A DNA stretch of 64,000 nt from Boswellia sacra (taxonomy: Eukaryota; Streptophyta; Magnoliopsida; Sapindales; Burseraceae), in the NCBI GenBank assembly GCA_013180625.2, contig SNVD02006878.1, positions 211,083 through 275,082 on the forward strand, in the 5' to 3' direction. Shown here one piece after another: positions 49,436-62,047 of this stretch. The position numbers and the translations under genes were made by a program. Each line of letters starts with the position of its first letter. Position 1 is the stretch's first letter. Under the pieces are notes generated by a model. That model ran no database searches. It was given only the letters and a program-made list of their open reading frames with translations, and was not told where the DNA came from.

Positions 49436-52165
49436 GCTTCTCCAAGCAAATATTTCCCCATCACTCAATTAATATCTCAATTCATATATATGCATAGAGA
49501 GCCTTCTTTTGCATTTTGGTACGGGCAAATAATAGTGTCCCATATTAAAACGTGGACAATGCTAGCCCAAGTATATGTAACTACGTACTAATTGATAGTC
49601 GAAGTTAATTATTATCGCCAAATTTTGTTGCACATATTGCGTCATTGCCTTAACGATCTCAAAAGATAATCATGCAATAGAATGGAGCATTATTGGTCCT
49701 TATTTAAGTGGGAAAAAGCCGGAGTTGCGTTAGCCAATAACAAGCTAATCATGTACATATTAATTGTGAAGGTGTGGTCTATTAGATTTTAATTTGATTT
49801 ACCTGTGCAATATTTGTTATATCTACAAAAATTGGGATTATCTCATAATTTAAATAATTATGTTTCTTTAGTTAATCCAATTATACACGAACAAAGTTCG
49901 TACCAATATTCTATGTATATATCCTGGTTGCTTTATGTCAATTTTTGGTGTAGAGAACAAAATATTTCTTGCATGCACTTTGATCTGAATAATGGAATAA
50001 AGTTACCTGGCTAATTTATTAGCTTAGTTTCCTTGATCGAAAAGAAAAAGGGTACAAGATCAACGTGCATACAATGAAGAGAGCACACAGTGACCAAAGA
50101 GCTAGGAAATGATAAAAGAGGGCATATAATTCTTGTCTTCCACTTAATTTATCTTTACCTGAGACATCGACTAATGGTAATTTCAATAGTGCAAAATTCG
50201 GTTCCTGGTTATACAAGGAATAAAATAACGCAATTTTTTGGTTTCTGTCAAATTAAATGTCAACCTGATTTGATGTGGACGCTACTACGATGTGCTGGCT
50301 TCGTCAGACATTTGATTCTGTGAAGAATATGAATGATGCACTTAGGAAAAATATTATTGGTACTTCGTGAACTGATTTTCACCAAATTTATCATCATAAA
50401 ACAGACAGTAGTTGGTGAGGATGAGGTAGATGTTTACTATCTTCGCATAATTTTAAGTCAACTCATACTCAAATACAATCTCTATCTAATTAATGAAAAC
50501 AGATTAGACCAGATGAAATTAAATTATTTATATAAAATAAAGAGAGATGGAGAAATTGTCCACACATTGCATGGCCGCAAATGTTCTATGACGAGTAAGC
50601 ATGCCAAATAAGCCTAGTCTGGCCAATGATTATTAACCGCATGCTACATATCTCCATATTTTACAGTAAGCATAAAAAATAAAACACTCTTCATGGAGAT
50701 GCTTTCTTTATAATATATGCTTTGCCTACCATCTACAAGCATTTGGTTGACATATGTTTCTAATGCCTCCTATTTGTAAGATGGACTCCACCAACCTGAT
50801 TTCTCGTTGGAATCCTAACATGAAAGCACCATCTTTTATTTGTTAGACCTTGCCTAGTCATATTGAAAATCAATATTATATATTCTTGGTGATCAGTTCC
50901 AGCCAAATTAGTCTACAGTCACTCTCAGAAATCAGAATAGATAGCAATTGCAAGCATGTCCCATCAAGGGCAACTGTGCATTGATTCTTCTCGCTACTTG
51001 GATTAGGAGGATGACTCGATGGATAAAAGAATTTTAAAAGATATTCAGATTAATGAAAGATGAGAGTGATGAAAATCGAGAGCCCTGTTGCAAGCCGCAA
51101 ATTTAGGCACTTAAAACTAGCTAGCTCGTAGAGAATCCGTCGGCATGCACAAGAGCGATAGAAGAATTGAATTAAGAATATTTTCTGATAACTATCACTC
51201 AAAATAATTTTCATTGATTCTGAAAGCAATATTGGAATTAAGTAGTTTGTGTAATTCCCATTTTCGTGTTTAAGTGAAAATTACAGGCTTAATGGGCAAA
51301 ACAGTTATAGCATGACAAGCATGTTTTATTTATTTATTTATTTTTTCATGTTGTACAAAGAGTTTTAAGTTATATTCACATATATGTAACATCTTTTAAT
51401 AAGTCTACACTCAAAAAATTATTTCCAACGTCAAACTCACACGCTAGCTTTTCCTTCTTCAAGGTCAAAGTGGAATTAATCATCACAAGGCAGAAATCCC
51501 ACTACATATTAAATCTCATCGCCATGAGGTATCAATCATGCAAACATATCTTTAATAAATGGCTGCCACTCCTCATCTCACCCAAAACGCATCACAAAAA
51601 CCACTTAACTTTGCAAATAATTCATCCTACCCAGAGCACTAAACCTAAATTTAATTCGTAGTCAATGCAAGTCCCCACTTTTCAAATACAACCAAATAAT
51701 TAAAAAAAAAATAAATAAAAAAAGCTAGCATCGTTTCATGGAGATCCACAAAAACTCCTCACTCTTGCCTCCCTTTCTCTTTTTATTTGGATTCTATCAC
51801 CACATGTACCACTAAGATGAATAGGGATTCTAATTTGTGATAGATATATAAGAGAATTTATTTATTAGACGGAAAAGTATTTAGGGGGGCCTATCTCACC
51901 ACGTCTCTATATGCTCCTCTAATAATTAACTATAATATATATCATGTCACGTATATATGTATGTATATATATATATATGTAAGCAATATGATATTATTAG
52001 ACAAACACGATAAACGTGGTGCGTCCATCCTAAAGACATTAATGTTTCTCTTTTTTTTTTTTGTTTTCGCTTTTTCAGCTCCAGTATTGGACTCATTGTA
52101 ACTGATTTAGACATTCAAACGTGCAGTGTTAAAATGCTTCTCTCTTTACTTTAGCTTTTCTTGCC
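49436..52165. other. Spacer between tandem transporter genes
   Basis: 2.7 kb between the tandem paralogues, carrying the 3' UTR of copy 1 and the promoter of copy 2. Open frames are short. No pseudogene copy of the transporter was recognised here. Confidence 0.6.
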
Positions 52166-52173
52166 TATATAAA
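52166..52173 (+). promoter_or_regulatory. Putative TATA box of the second WAT1-related gene
   Basis: TATATAAA lies about 105 bp upstream of the ATG at 52272, predicting a 5' UTR near 75 nt. Confidence 0.55.
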
Positions 52174-52271
52174 GACATTAACATTTGTCAGTCAGTGCTA
52201 CCAACCATAGAAGAGCAAAGTACACTTGCGAGAGAGTACTTCGCTGCTTGTGTGCGTGAGAAAGAGAGACC

Positions 52272-54707
52272 ATGGCAGGCCAACCCTTTGGAATGTTGTT
52301 CATAGCAGCGAATAGAGTGAAGCCTTACCTTGCAATGGTGTCCTTGCAGTTTGGTTATGCAGGGATGTACATAATCACTATGGTCTCTCTGAAGCACGGC
52401 ATGAGTCACTACATACTTTCTGTCTACCGTCACGTTGCTGCCACAATTGTCATTGCACCCTTCGCACTCATACTCGAAAGGTTCTCTCCCTCTTCAACCT
52501 AGCTAGCTAGTAATTGTGCCATCTATTACACGTCGTGTTTCTTCTTCTTATCATTTGCTTGTCATTGCAAGTGATAGCTTTCAACTTTTTATGCAGGAAA
52601 ATAAGGCCAAAGCTGACATTACCAATCTTCCTCAGGATAGTGATACTTGGTTTCCTGGAGTAAATACCTTGACCTTCTTTATCGTATACATGCACATACT
52701 TATGCATATATATATTGTATATATTATAATTCTCCACATTTGGAAAGGTGCATAACTGTCACTGCAAATCATAATTTGATGTAGAGTTGACCAACTCAAT
52801 ATTAAATTACCGTTTCTTGATATAGATTTGTTTATTTGATTCTATCACTGTGTCGATCCTAATCACTTTCAATGTATATCTAACTACTGCATCATCATTT
52901 GCATATTCTCTTATACTTCGAAAGGATTAATTAATTTGAATCTTCGATCGTATGCAGTTCCAAGAGTAATAAAGCTTATTATTCCATATTGACAAAAATT
53001 TCTCTCACATATTGATCTGTTGGATTATTTACAGGCCAGTGCTTGACCAGAACTTGTACTACTTGGGGATGAAGTATACCTCCGCTACCTTTGCATCCGC
53101 CACGGTCAACATCCTTCCTGCCATTACCTTCGTTATGGCCATTATTTTCAGGTTTTTAATTCCATTAATCTTTCAGTGCTCATGAAAATGATGCATGCAA
53201 TGGGCCAGCAATCTTTTTAGTCTTTCAGAGGGCTTTTGAGCCACTTATTATGTCACTGCAACTTTCTAGTCACGTCAATGCTACGTCATGATCATCAAAC
53301 TTTAAATTAATCATACCATCGTCCTGTCAATTAAACGTATAAATTAATTGGTTGCTTTCAGAGGAAAAAAAAAATGTCCATGGCTGTAATCATTGAGGAT
53401 GTATAATGGCTGTAAATAGTATCGATATATTTATATATAAACAGAATAATAATAAATTTGTACTCTAGAGTTGATCTTTTCTCTATATATATGGCTGATT
53501 TCTGTATGATTAATCCAGAAAATCATAAATTCCCAATGGAGAAGAGGCTAAAATTATGTTACAAAGCATAATACAATTAAATGGTATTTATTCTCATGAT
53601 CAGGCTGGAGAGCGTTCAAGTGAAGAAGTTACATAGTCTGGCTAAAGTCATTGGAACTGTGATCACTGTCTCTGGAGCCATGGTCATGACTTTGTACAAA
53701 GGTCCCACCATCGAATTTATAAAGTCGCACGGAGTTAGCCACCATGCAGCCGGCAATGACTCCGGTGACCAGCACTGGATCACAGGGCCACTCTTTCTCA
53801 TAGCCAGTTGCTGTGGCTGGGCCGGCTTCTTTATATTGCAAGTTAGTTAACAAGCTTTTATTTACAATAATCCATTATTTTCTCAATTTAGTTAGATTAC
53901 TTTAAGTTAATCCAATCCTCTGTTTTCAGTCATTTACTGTGAAGAAGTACCCCGCAGAGCTCTCTCTGTCAGGTTTGATCTGCTTAATGGGCGTAGTGGA
54001 AGGTGGTGTTGTGTCACTTGTCATGGAACGTGACATGAGTGCCTGGAAAATTGGCTGGGACTCTAGACTCCTCGCTGCTGTTTACTCAGTGAGTAGCCCA
54101 TTATACAATTACAATTACAATTACAATGCACATTCATGTAATAAAGTTCCACCACTAATGTGACACGTTAGAACTGTCGCGACAGTAAATAAATAAATGC
54201 TTCGAGTATTGTATTGCAATGTGTTTGACACTTTGAAGCTTTTGATTGGCAGGGAGTGGTTTGCTCCGGAATTGCTTATTACGTGCAGGGCATTGTGATA
54301 AGGGAGCGGGGGCCAGTCTTTGTGACATCTTTCAGCCCGCTTTGCATGATCATCACTGCAGCTTTAGGGGCACTTGTTTTGGCTGAGCAAGTCCACCTTG
54401 GAAGGTACAATACGCTAATAAATTAAATTAAATCAAATCAATTATATCACAAATTTTGTTCATATCTCGCTTATTCCAAGGAGCGTTCAATTACAGCATC
54501 TTTGGAGCTATTCTCATTGTTTGCGGACTCTACACCGTGGTGTGGGGTAAAAGCAAAGATCATCAAAACGCAACATCCTTGCCAGCAGGGACCCCCGAGA
54601 AAAGTGTTGACCATGAATTGCCTATTACAAATACAAACGGTGCTAGATCAATCAAAGTTGACGATGAGAGCATCAAAGGGACTGATGGGTTGATTGTAAA
54701 GGTTTAG
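52272..54707 (+). CDS. WAT1-related / UMAMIT (nodulin MtN21, EamA) transporter, copy 2
   Basis: Seven exons: 52272-52480, 52597-52659, 53035-53151, 53604-53841, 53930-54088, 54253-54404 and 54497-54707, giving 382 aa. Exons 2, 3, 5 and 6 have exactly the same lengths as in copy 1 (63, 117, 159 and 152 nt), confirming tandem duplication. It has the same two-EamA, roughly ten-helix layout, with segments such as YILSVYRHVAATIVIAPFAL, LYYLGMKYTSATFASATVN and AKVIGTVITVSGAMVMTLYK. The N-terminus is ten residues longer than in copy 1. The last exon uses the acceptor TTACAG at 54496; this restores the Ser after HLGR, whereas the earlier CCAAG acceptor would shift the reading. It is expected to be a plasma-membrane or tonoplast exporter of amino acids or related solutes; the substrate is not predictable. 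Protein divergence from copy 1 is large, so the duplication is old. Confidence 0.93.
54106..54126. repeat. (ACAATT)n short repeat
   Basis: About three and a half copies of a hexanucleotide at the start of intron 5 of the second transporter gene. Confidence 0.8.
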
Positions 54708-56473
54708 GGAAAGGGTTCAACCTCAACCACCGAAGCAAATTGAGAATTTTGAAGTTTCCAGGAGAAGTTTGTCCACCAGGGTTCCACAGAATATATTTTA
54801 TAGTGTATATGATGAAATTTTATTGCAGTCCTCAGAAACCAAACTATATACGTGTCGCAAATGTTGGCGTTTCTGCTCCTATATATATTTCAATCAATGC
54901 CATTTGCAGTCCTTTGGTTGAATTATTATAAATAAACTTTTTATTTGTTATTTGGAGTCTTTTACCATATTGCTTACTTAGATTTGTGTATTGTGTTTTT
55001 TGTGTCTCTTGATGAGAATATTCTTATCACTCCCGTCCCCAGCCTTTTTCCTTGCTAGATTTTACAAAAGCTAGAATCGAATTCGAGGAGTAACTTGCAC
55101 ATGACCTTCTTGAAGAGATGCTAGAATATTGCGCTTAATATGGCAAGGAATAACGCGTTGCTTTTAGATCTGTAAAATCCTTTCTGTGTTCACTGGAGTT
55201 AGAGCCAGAACTAGACAGTTGTAGTCTTGGAAAGCACATTCTATTAGCTTTCTTAAAGATATTGACAAGGAAATTTGAGGATATTTAAGTTTATAAATAA
55301 TTATTTTAAGCTTAAATTAAAAAAAAAAAATTGCAAAAGAGTAGCTCCGACCCTGCCGATGGGAATATATGATTTTCATAGCATATATATATTAAGTGGC
55401 TCTCCATTTTTTTGGATAAAATAGAAGAAATCAACATACAATATTTGATTATTGCTAAAAAGGAATCTTTTAGGCTTTAATTGGTAAGCTCTGAAATATT
55501 CACCTATTTAATGTTGAGGATTTGAGTAATTCTATTCGGTTCTCACACATTATCTCATGTCTCCATTAAAAGCCTAAAATTGAAACTAAACATTTTAGTA
55601 AATTTTGAAACAATTATTAGCAATAAACAAGATACGTCTACCTAGGATTTACCTTCTGTTTTGACCAAAAAAAAAAACTCTCCCCCACATTGCCTTTTTT
55701 TTTTTTTCCTTCTTCTTCTATATACAAGAGCCATCTCTAATCGATAAAAATTTTATGTCACTTTTTTATTTTTATTTTTTTTTAGATGCATAGCAGCTAC
55801 TTATCTTCCTGGACAGTTGTTATAAAAAATAAAAATTAATATATCTCCATTGCCTTTTAGTCATTGAACTATTACAATCTATTACTAATACGAATTATAG
55901 GCACGCCATGAGCTATTAATGTCTAATCAACAACCTTATTTGATAAAAGATAAAGATGCTAATAAAATTAAGTCAAAATCCATCAAATACATAAATAGTA
56001 ATCTCTTTCCTAATTTATCTTGAAATTTATTAAATCTCTCTCCTGGTTTAGTTCGAAAGTAATTATAAATTATAAAATCTCAAACTTATCCTTAATTATA
56101 CAAAAAAAAAATGGGGCTGTTAAGACCAAAATTGAAAATTGGCGGCTAAACAGTAATGCTTAAGGAATTTTTGCCACCGGCCCAAAAACTATAAATCAGG
56201 CCCATATCCATATCACAAAACAAACCGTTTCTTTGACGAATCTTGTCCAAGACTCCGAAATGGACATAGAAGTCAGAAAGAAGCCTTCACACACAGAGAC
56301 TCCATTTTCCCACTCTTTTTTATTTTATTTTATATTAATAACTCAAAATCTGTCAAATTAATGTAATTTTTTTTTCTTATGCTGGCAGCCAAATTTACCA
56401 AACTATAAACTTAAGTTTCAAAAAGTAAATATAATAGTAAGAAAAATCTATAAAACGTACGTGAATTCTAAAA
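54708..56473. other. Intergenic region, no supported gene
   Basis: This contains the 3' UTR of the second transporter, then AT-rich DNA with several homopolymer runs. No gene or bounded element was recognised. Confidence 0.6.
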
Positions 56474-57191
56474 ATTAACTAGTTATCAATTTTTTTAAAC
56501 ATATTTAAGATAATCACTAAAAATCATATTTAATCGAAATTTAATTTATTAATAAATTAGATATGCTTTAGAGAGTTAATAAGAGATATTGTTATTAAAA
56601 GTATATTATAAAGGAGCAGTTTATGTATTTATTTATTTTAAGTGAGAGTTATAATCCTAACTAATGTTCTCTTTCTTTTGTTAATCCATTATCCTAGAGA
56701 TTAATCAATGTTGAGATAACATATGTGGATTTGGCTCTATATTGATGATAACAAAAGAACAAATTAAGATGCCCTAAATTTTGTCGATTCTATATGAAGA
56801 AGAAGAAGAAGAAGAAGAAGAAGGAGAAGAAGAAGAAATTAACTAGTTATCAATTTTTTTTAAACATATTTAAGATAATCACTAAAAATCATATTTAATC
56901 AAAACTTAATTTATTAATAAATTAGATATGCTTTAGAGAGTTAATAAGAGATATTGTTATTAAAAGTATATTATAAAGAAGCAGTTTATGTATTTATTTA
57001 TTTTAAGTGAGAGTTATAATCCTAACTAATGTTCTCTTTCTTTTGTTAATCCATTATCCTAGAGATTAATCAATGTTGAGATAACATATGTGGATTTGGC
57101 TCTATATTGATGATAACAAAAGAAAAAATTAAGATGCCCTAAATTTTGTCGATTCTATATAGAAGAAGAAGAAGAAGAAGAAGAAGAAGAA
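56474..57191. repeat. 364-bp tandem duplication ending in GAA repeats
   Basis: Unit 1 starts ATTAACTAGTTATCAATTTT at 56474 and unit 2 starts with the same words at 56838. The two are almost identical over their length, including GTGGATTTGGCTCTATATTG and the closing GTCGATTCTATAT. Each ends with a (GAA)n run (about 56798-56836 and 57160-57190). The near identity implies a recent event, probably via the GAA tract. Confidence 0.95.
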
Positions 57192-57386
57192 TTTCTAAAC
57201 TAGAGCTTTCCATTTCAATCATTTCTTTCGAATTGGTACTTTTTAGCTCAAGTACTTCCTTCTGTTTGGTACTATATACCTTGGTAAAGATTTTCTGAAC
57301 TAGAGCTTTCCATTTTAATCATTTCTTTCGAATTGGTACTTTTTAGCTCAAGTACTTCCTTCTGTTTGGTACTATATACCTTGGTA
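57191..57386. repeat. 100-bp tandem duplication
   Basis: Two copies of a unit containing TAGAGCTTTCCATTT, TTCGAATTGGTACTTTTTAG and TCTGTTTGGTACTATATACC, with a 100-bp period. They adjoin the 364-bp duplication and lie next to the gypsy remnant. Confidence 0.93.
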
Positions 57387-57419
57387 CTTTCCAGTCGAGT
57401 ACCCTATTCAGTTCGAAAC

Positions 57420-59735
57420 TTTCTTTAACTGAAGTGGCATATCAACTCCTCTCAGACTGCTAATGACCCTTCATGATACCTATTTTATCCTAAATCAAAA
57501 ATTTTAGCTTATGATGATACATAGACACAATTGCTTTTGTTGCCACAAGAAGGCCTTCCCAAAATGATATTATATGAAGTGGGGCTATCCACAACAATGA
57601 AATATATAATCAATACCTGTTGATATGGCTTGGCTTCGATTGTCACTGGTAACTTTACCAAGCCCAACGGAAAAATTCTTTCCCTTGTAAATCCGAATAG
57701 TGGGGTTCTCACCGGCTCTAGTGTTAAACCAATAAGCTTTAACTGATCTAATGCATCTTCAAACAGCACAACCACTGAACTTCCAATGTCTACCAGAACT
57801 TTGACAACATTCCTGCTCACCACTTTCAATGTGATTACTAATAGATCAACATGTGGGTGAAAAACTCCCATCGCATCATTCTCCGTAAATGTTATGTTCA
57901 CCTTAGCTGTTCTTGGTCATTTTTGGAAATGAGATTCACTCGTTATTTTCATACATTCCTTTCCTACAACTATATTCCTTGCATATTTTTTTCGTACCCG
58001 ATTTGAGTCTCCAGCCAAAGTTGGACCTCTAGAGATAGTTATGACACAATCACTTTAACGAGATTTCTGCTTGGTAGGCTTACCTTCTCCCTGTGATTTG
58101 TCATTATTATTCTGAGCTTCCTTGACCTGAGCTACAAACTCTTTTAGCTTGCCTTGATGAATCAGTGCTTTAATCTGATTTCTCAAGTTGTAACAATCAA
58201 CAGTATTATAGACGAAATCTTCATGGAAGTCACAATAATTCCTTTTATTTCTTTTCTTTAGACTTCCTCTAATTGGGGCGGCTTCCTTTATAAATTTTAT
58301 TCATGCATCACATCAAGTATTTATTCCTTGGTTACTGTTAAACGTATTAAAGTTGTAGAGCTCGAAGAAGTTCTCTCCCTTTGTTGTTGTCTATTTGAAT
58401 TCCGCCCAGAATTTGTGTCTTGGTTTGTTGCCTTAGACCTTTGCCATTTCGCCCTTCTTCTTTACAATCATCTTTTTTCTTACGTTTGCTGGTCATACCA
58501 AAGGACTCTCTTTTTGCCTGAAAAAGTTTTTCAGCTTCAACCACCTTTAATGCGCGCTCATAAGCCTTAGAGTGTGATCTTGGTTTATTTTATCGAAAAG
58601 AAAACCAAAGCTTACTCGATTGTATGTTATGAGTGATTTCATCTAATGTATGTCGATCTTCGAAAGCAACAAGTTGCATCACATCATTATGAAACCTATT
58701 GACCAAGCTTCGAATAGACTCATCTTCTTCTTAATGAATTTCTAAAAGTGAGGAAACTTCCCTCTCAGGACTTTTTGCCCCTCAAAATTGGTTAGCAAAT
58801 TCTCGACACAGATATGAGAAAGAATGAATACTCTTTATTCGTAGCTTTTTGTACTATGTTTGAATAGGACTTACGAAAGTTAAGGGGAAAGTCTTACACT
58901 TCGCATCATCTAAAACTCCTTGCACGTCCATTAGCTCTTTATATAGTTAAATATGAGCCAATGGATCAGATTCCCTAGTATATGGTGCTATTTATGGCAT
59001 GACAAACCTTCGAGGTAGTCCAGTTTGTTCTATTCTCCCAAAAAACGGTGATTCTAACTCCCTTAAAGGATCATAACATCTGGTTTGAGTGTTTTTTGAA
59101 TCGCGAAGGTTGTCGATTTGTTCCTCAAGATTTCGAACTCTGTCTTGCCATTGATTGCTTGGTGAAAGCCTTTTTTATCATCCTTTCATTTAGACTGCCT
59201 TCACACATCAAGTGAATGCTTTAGATCATTTCTGTCAAGAGTTTCCCTTCCAGTACGGGTGCTCCCTGATCTACTCTCCATGATCGATCATGCATTTTCA
59301 TTCGTTAATGAGTCTCCTCTTGACTCATCCTGACGTCTATTATGAGAATCAACAGCATTGTCATCTTCTAGCTTATTTTCTTTCTCATGATTGGACCGAT
59401 CTTGATGGCTTTGGTGGTCATGATCATGTTCTGTCTCTTTGTTTTTATTCATCGGATCCATAATTTCTTTCATTTTATCATGCATCTCATGATTCTATTA
59501 GGTCAAGTCTCTGAGTTCTGCATTAGCATTAGGAGCCTTGAATTTTTGGCCCCAATGTTTGCTTTTGTCGTTTTTCCTTGCGATTTCTTTCTTTTTGAAA
59601 TTTCTCGCAAAGTTTCGCTGGTGTTTATCGTATTCGGAGTTTCTAAAACTATTATCGTGTGGTCCTCAGCCGGGTTTGTAGCCATGACTTTTTTGTCTGC
59701 GCTTCTCATAGACGGTGCCAACTATAGATGCCAAA
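57420..59735 (-). mobile_element. Decayed Ty3/gypsy retrotransposon remnant (gag-protease)
   Basis: Minus-strand reading finds a retroviral-type aspartic protease segment (57509-57901), then broken gag-like charged frames (around 58347-58544, 59288-59485 and 59503-59721). Near 59710-59722 a TTGGCACCGTC sequence resembles the primer-binding site (TGGCGCCGTC type) of plant Ty3/gypsy elements. That order (PBS, gag, protease) runs right to left. No reverse transcriptase or integrase follows on the left, so the element is truncated. Many stops and shifts break gag. Confidence 0.75.
57509..57901 (-). pseudogene. Ty3/gypsy aspartic protease fragment
   Basis: A 130-codon open frame with an RVP_2-like pattern: a VLVDIGSS active-site loop, then a hydrophobic strand, and a NIILGRP motif near the end. 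The catalytic loop reads D-I-G where D-T/S-G is usual. The frame is separated from gag by stops and lacks a following reverse transcriptase, so it is a relic. It is not a host gene of known role. Confidence 0.75.
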
Positions 59736-60310
59736 ATCTTGCCTACTTGCTGAATACACGTGGCAAACTTGTGTGAGAGCTGAATATCTGCAGAACAGAG
59801 AAAATATGGTCAGAGGATTAGCCGATAGAGGTGCTAGTTAAGACTCTCTGACGCTCAAGTCAGTGATTGAAGGAAAATATCTTTAGCTGAATGAGTTCTG
59901 AATGCCTTTATCTTAAGTCCTAGCCTCCTTTTATAGCTGAGTCTTAGCATTTTTAACCTTGCTCAACAAGGATCCAAACATATCCAAATGTATGATAGAC
60001 TATGATTTTAGATTTGAATTCCATCCAGATATGTTCTTGATCCTGAGATTTCAAATTCTCAATTCTATCTGATTATGTTATCATTCATACAAAAATTTAA
60101 ACTCTAATTAATCCGTCCAGAATTTATCATCTTAAACATTCAGAAGTGACTGATCTAACCTCAACTTACTCTGAACCCGTAAGAAATTCTGCTCGGTAGT
60201 TCTGTCAGAATTCCATTTGGTACATTTTTCCTCCAAACCTATCAGAATTCTATTCGGTATATTTTTACTCCACAGCCCCACCAGCTTAATCTGACCAATG
60301 TTGACACTCT
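59736..60310 (-). mobile_element. Probable leader/LTR remnant of the gypsy element
   Basis: This lies on the 5' side of the PBS-like site. It has GAATTCYATTYGGTA words (60200-60270) that also recur in the 57230-57380 duplication on the opposite flank, as expected if both flanks derive from one LTR family. The LTR ends could not be fixed. Confidence 0.35.
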
Positions 60311-61397
60311 ACACTCACCATTTTCCTAATTAATGCCTGTCATTCACCATTGTGAATGAAGCTCAGAAAGTGACTTCATTTATTTGTTCTGTTAGGATCG
60401 AAGCATAAGAATGTGCAGAGCATAAGGAACAAATTTATTCCTTTTAATTGTGGAGAGATGGAAGAACTGATCATCGTGATATGTGACGAAGCCGATCAAT
60501 CTGTTAATGATACCTCGCTCTCGCTCTCGCTCTCCCTCAACTCATTTCTCGCTTCTGTTATTACAATCGAAGCAACAAGAGAGGACTTTGAATTAAATGG
60601 GAAAATCTTATCTCGTTTTAGGCCCAACCTAAGTCTTTGTTTTGGCCATATGTGAGTCCAGGACCAAACGAAAAGAACCCGTAAGAGAAGAGATGATAGT
60701 TCTGGCTCTGATTTGTTTAACAGTCGTTCTCCCCTTAATTCCTCAGTTATGCGAGTTGAATAATGCAAGCAATTTATGTGAAAAGGCTTACATATATGCT
60801 TTTTAATAAGATATGCTAATTCAATTATTTATAAAAATTATTGAGCACGACAATTCGATTAAATAATTGAGAGAGATCGAATTTTAAGTGGGTTATTGGG
60901 TTGTTAGGATGGATATTGGTATGTGATGCTGTTTTATTCTTGAAACGGATGCATCACTTCAAAGTAAATTAATGGCGTGTAAATTGTTATGTCCATTAAT
61001 TCCAATCTCCAAAGTTGGCTAATGATTTAGTTTAGTTTTTAGACTCAATTTACATGTTCTTACAGATAATTTACGCTATACCTTAAAGAAATAATGGAAG
61101 GAATAATTGGACGAAGCTATCATTTGAAAAAGTGATCATCATGTGGAAGAAAATTCATCATCATAGGTGCAAGAGGCAGGTAAAGAATGGAGTTAAACAC
61201 AAAGCACATATAAAACTTGCCCATTTTAGTCAATCAAAAAAGGTTCAGTTTCAATCAAATATCTTTTAGAAATCCTGTCCACTATTTATGGCACCCGATG
61301 CCTAACCTTGTAGCAGGTGGCATAGCTCTCTATAATATCATTGCAATATGCCTCTCACCCCTCCACCCCAACCCCGCCACACATACAACACAACCCA
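60311..61397. other. Sequence between the gypsy and copia elements, no supported gene
   Basis: AT-rich DNA with a short CTCGCT repeat near 60514-60538. Open frames (for example 60413-60655) follow that repeat and show no known domain. Confidence 0.55.
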
Positions 61398-61955
61398 TGT
61401 TATGCACAAGCGGAAGCGATAACCAACAGAATAACCCAAAATGCACAACACAACTATGCCAGATTTGAATATAATAGCAACAAAAGAGGCAACAAATCAA
61501 CCACAATGCAGAAATAGAAAACACACCAGGATTTAACGAGGTTCGGTATTAGTACCTACGTCCTCGAGCGCCGCTGAATAAACTTTCCACTATCTTCAAA
61601 GAGAATTACAAATTTTTGGGTCACAATACAAATACCACAACTATTGGGCCAAACTGCAATTACCCAAATAGTTGAGCCAAAATGTAATTACCCAAACAAT
61701 TGGGCAATACTACAAATACCCAAAACAAAGGGGAAAAAACAAATATTACAAACTTTAAGGTCCTTAATGAAAGGCCCTTAAACTATGAGGTCTTATATGT
61801 GAGACCTTACAAATAGAGGGGGGTGGAGGATATTTCACTTGGAACAATTAATTTCTCCCACATGGCTTCCTTTTATAAGAGCCATATAAGACCCAATTTT
61901 AGTAAGTAGCCGATGTGGGATATCCATTTCTTTCATATGAGCCAAAAAACTAACA
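61398..61955 (-). repeat. 3' LTR of the copia element (558 bp)
   Basis: On the minus strand it starts TGTTAG at 61955 and ends CATAACA at 61398, the TG...CA form with short inverted ends. The start lies directly after the polypurine tract. The interior includes a GGATTTAACGAGGTTCGG word (plus strand, near 61531) that I recall from other plant copia LTRs. Confidence 0.75.
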
Positions 61956-61969
61956 AATCTCCACCTTGG
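61956..61969 (-). other. Polypurine tract of the copia element
   Basis: The minus-strand sequence CCAAGGTGGAGATT immediately precedes the LTR start, the usual site of plus-strand priming. Confidence 0.7.
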
Positions 61970-62047
61970 CGAATATGCCAACCCACCACAAAACTCTTCT
62001 TTTTCCAATATTCTCTATCACAACTGCAAATGCGCCCAATGGCGCAG

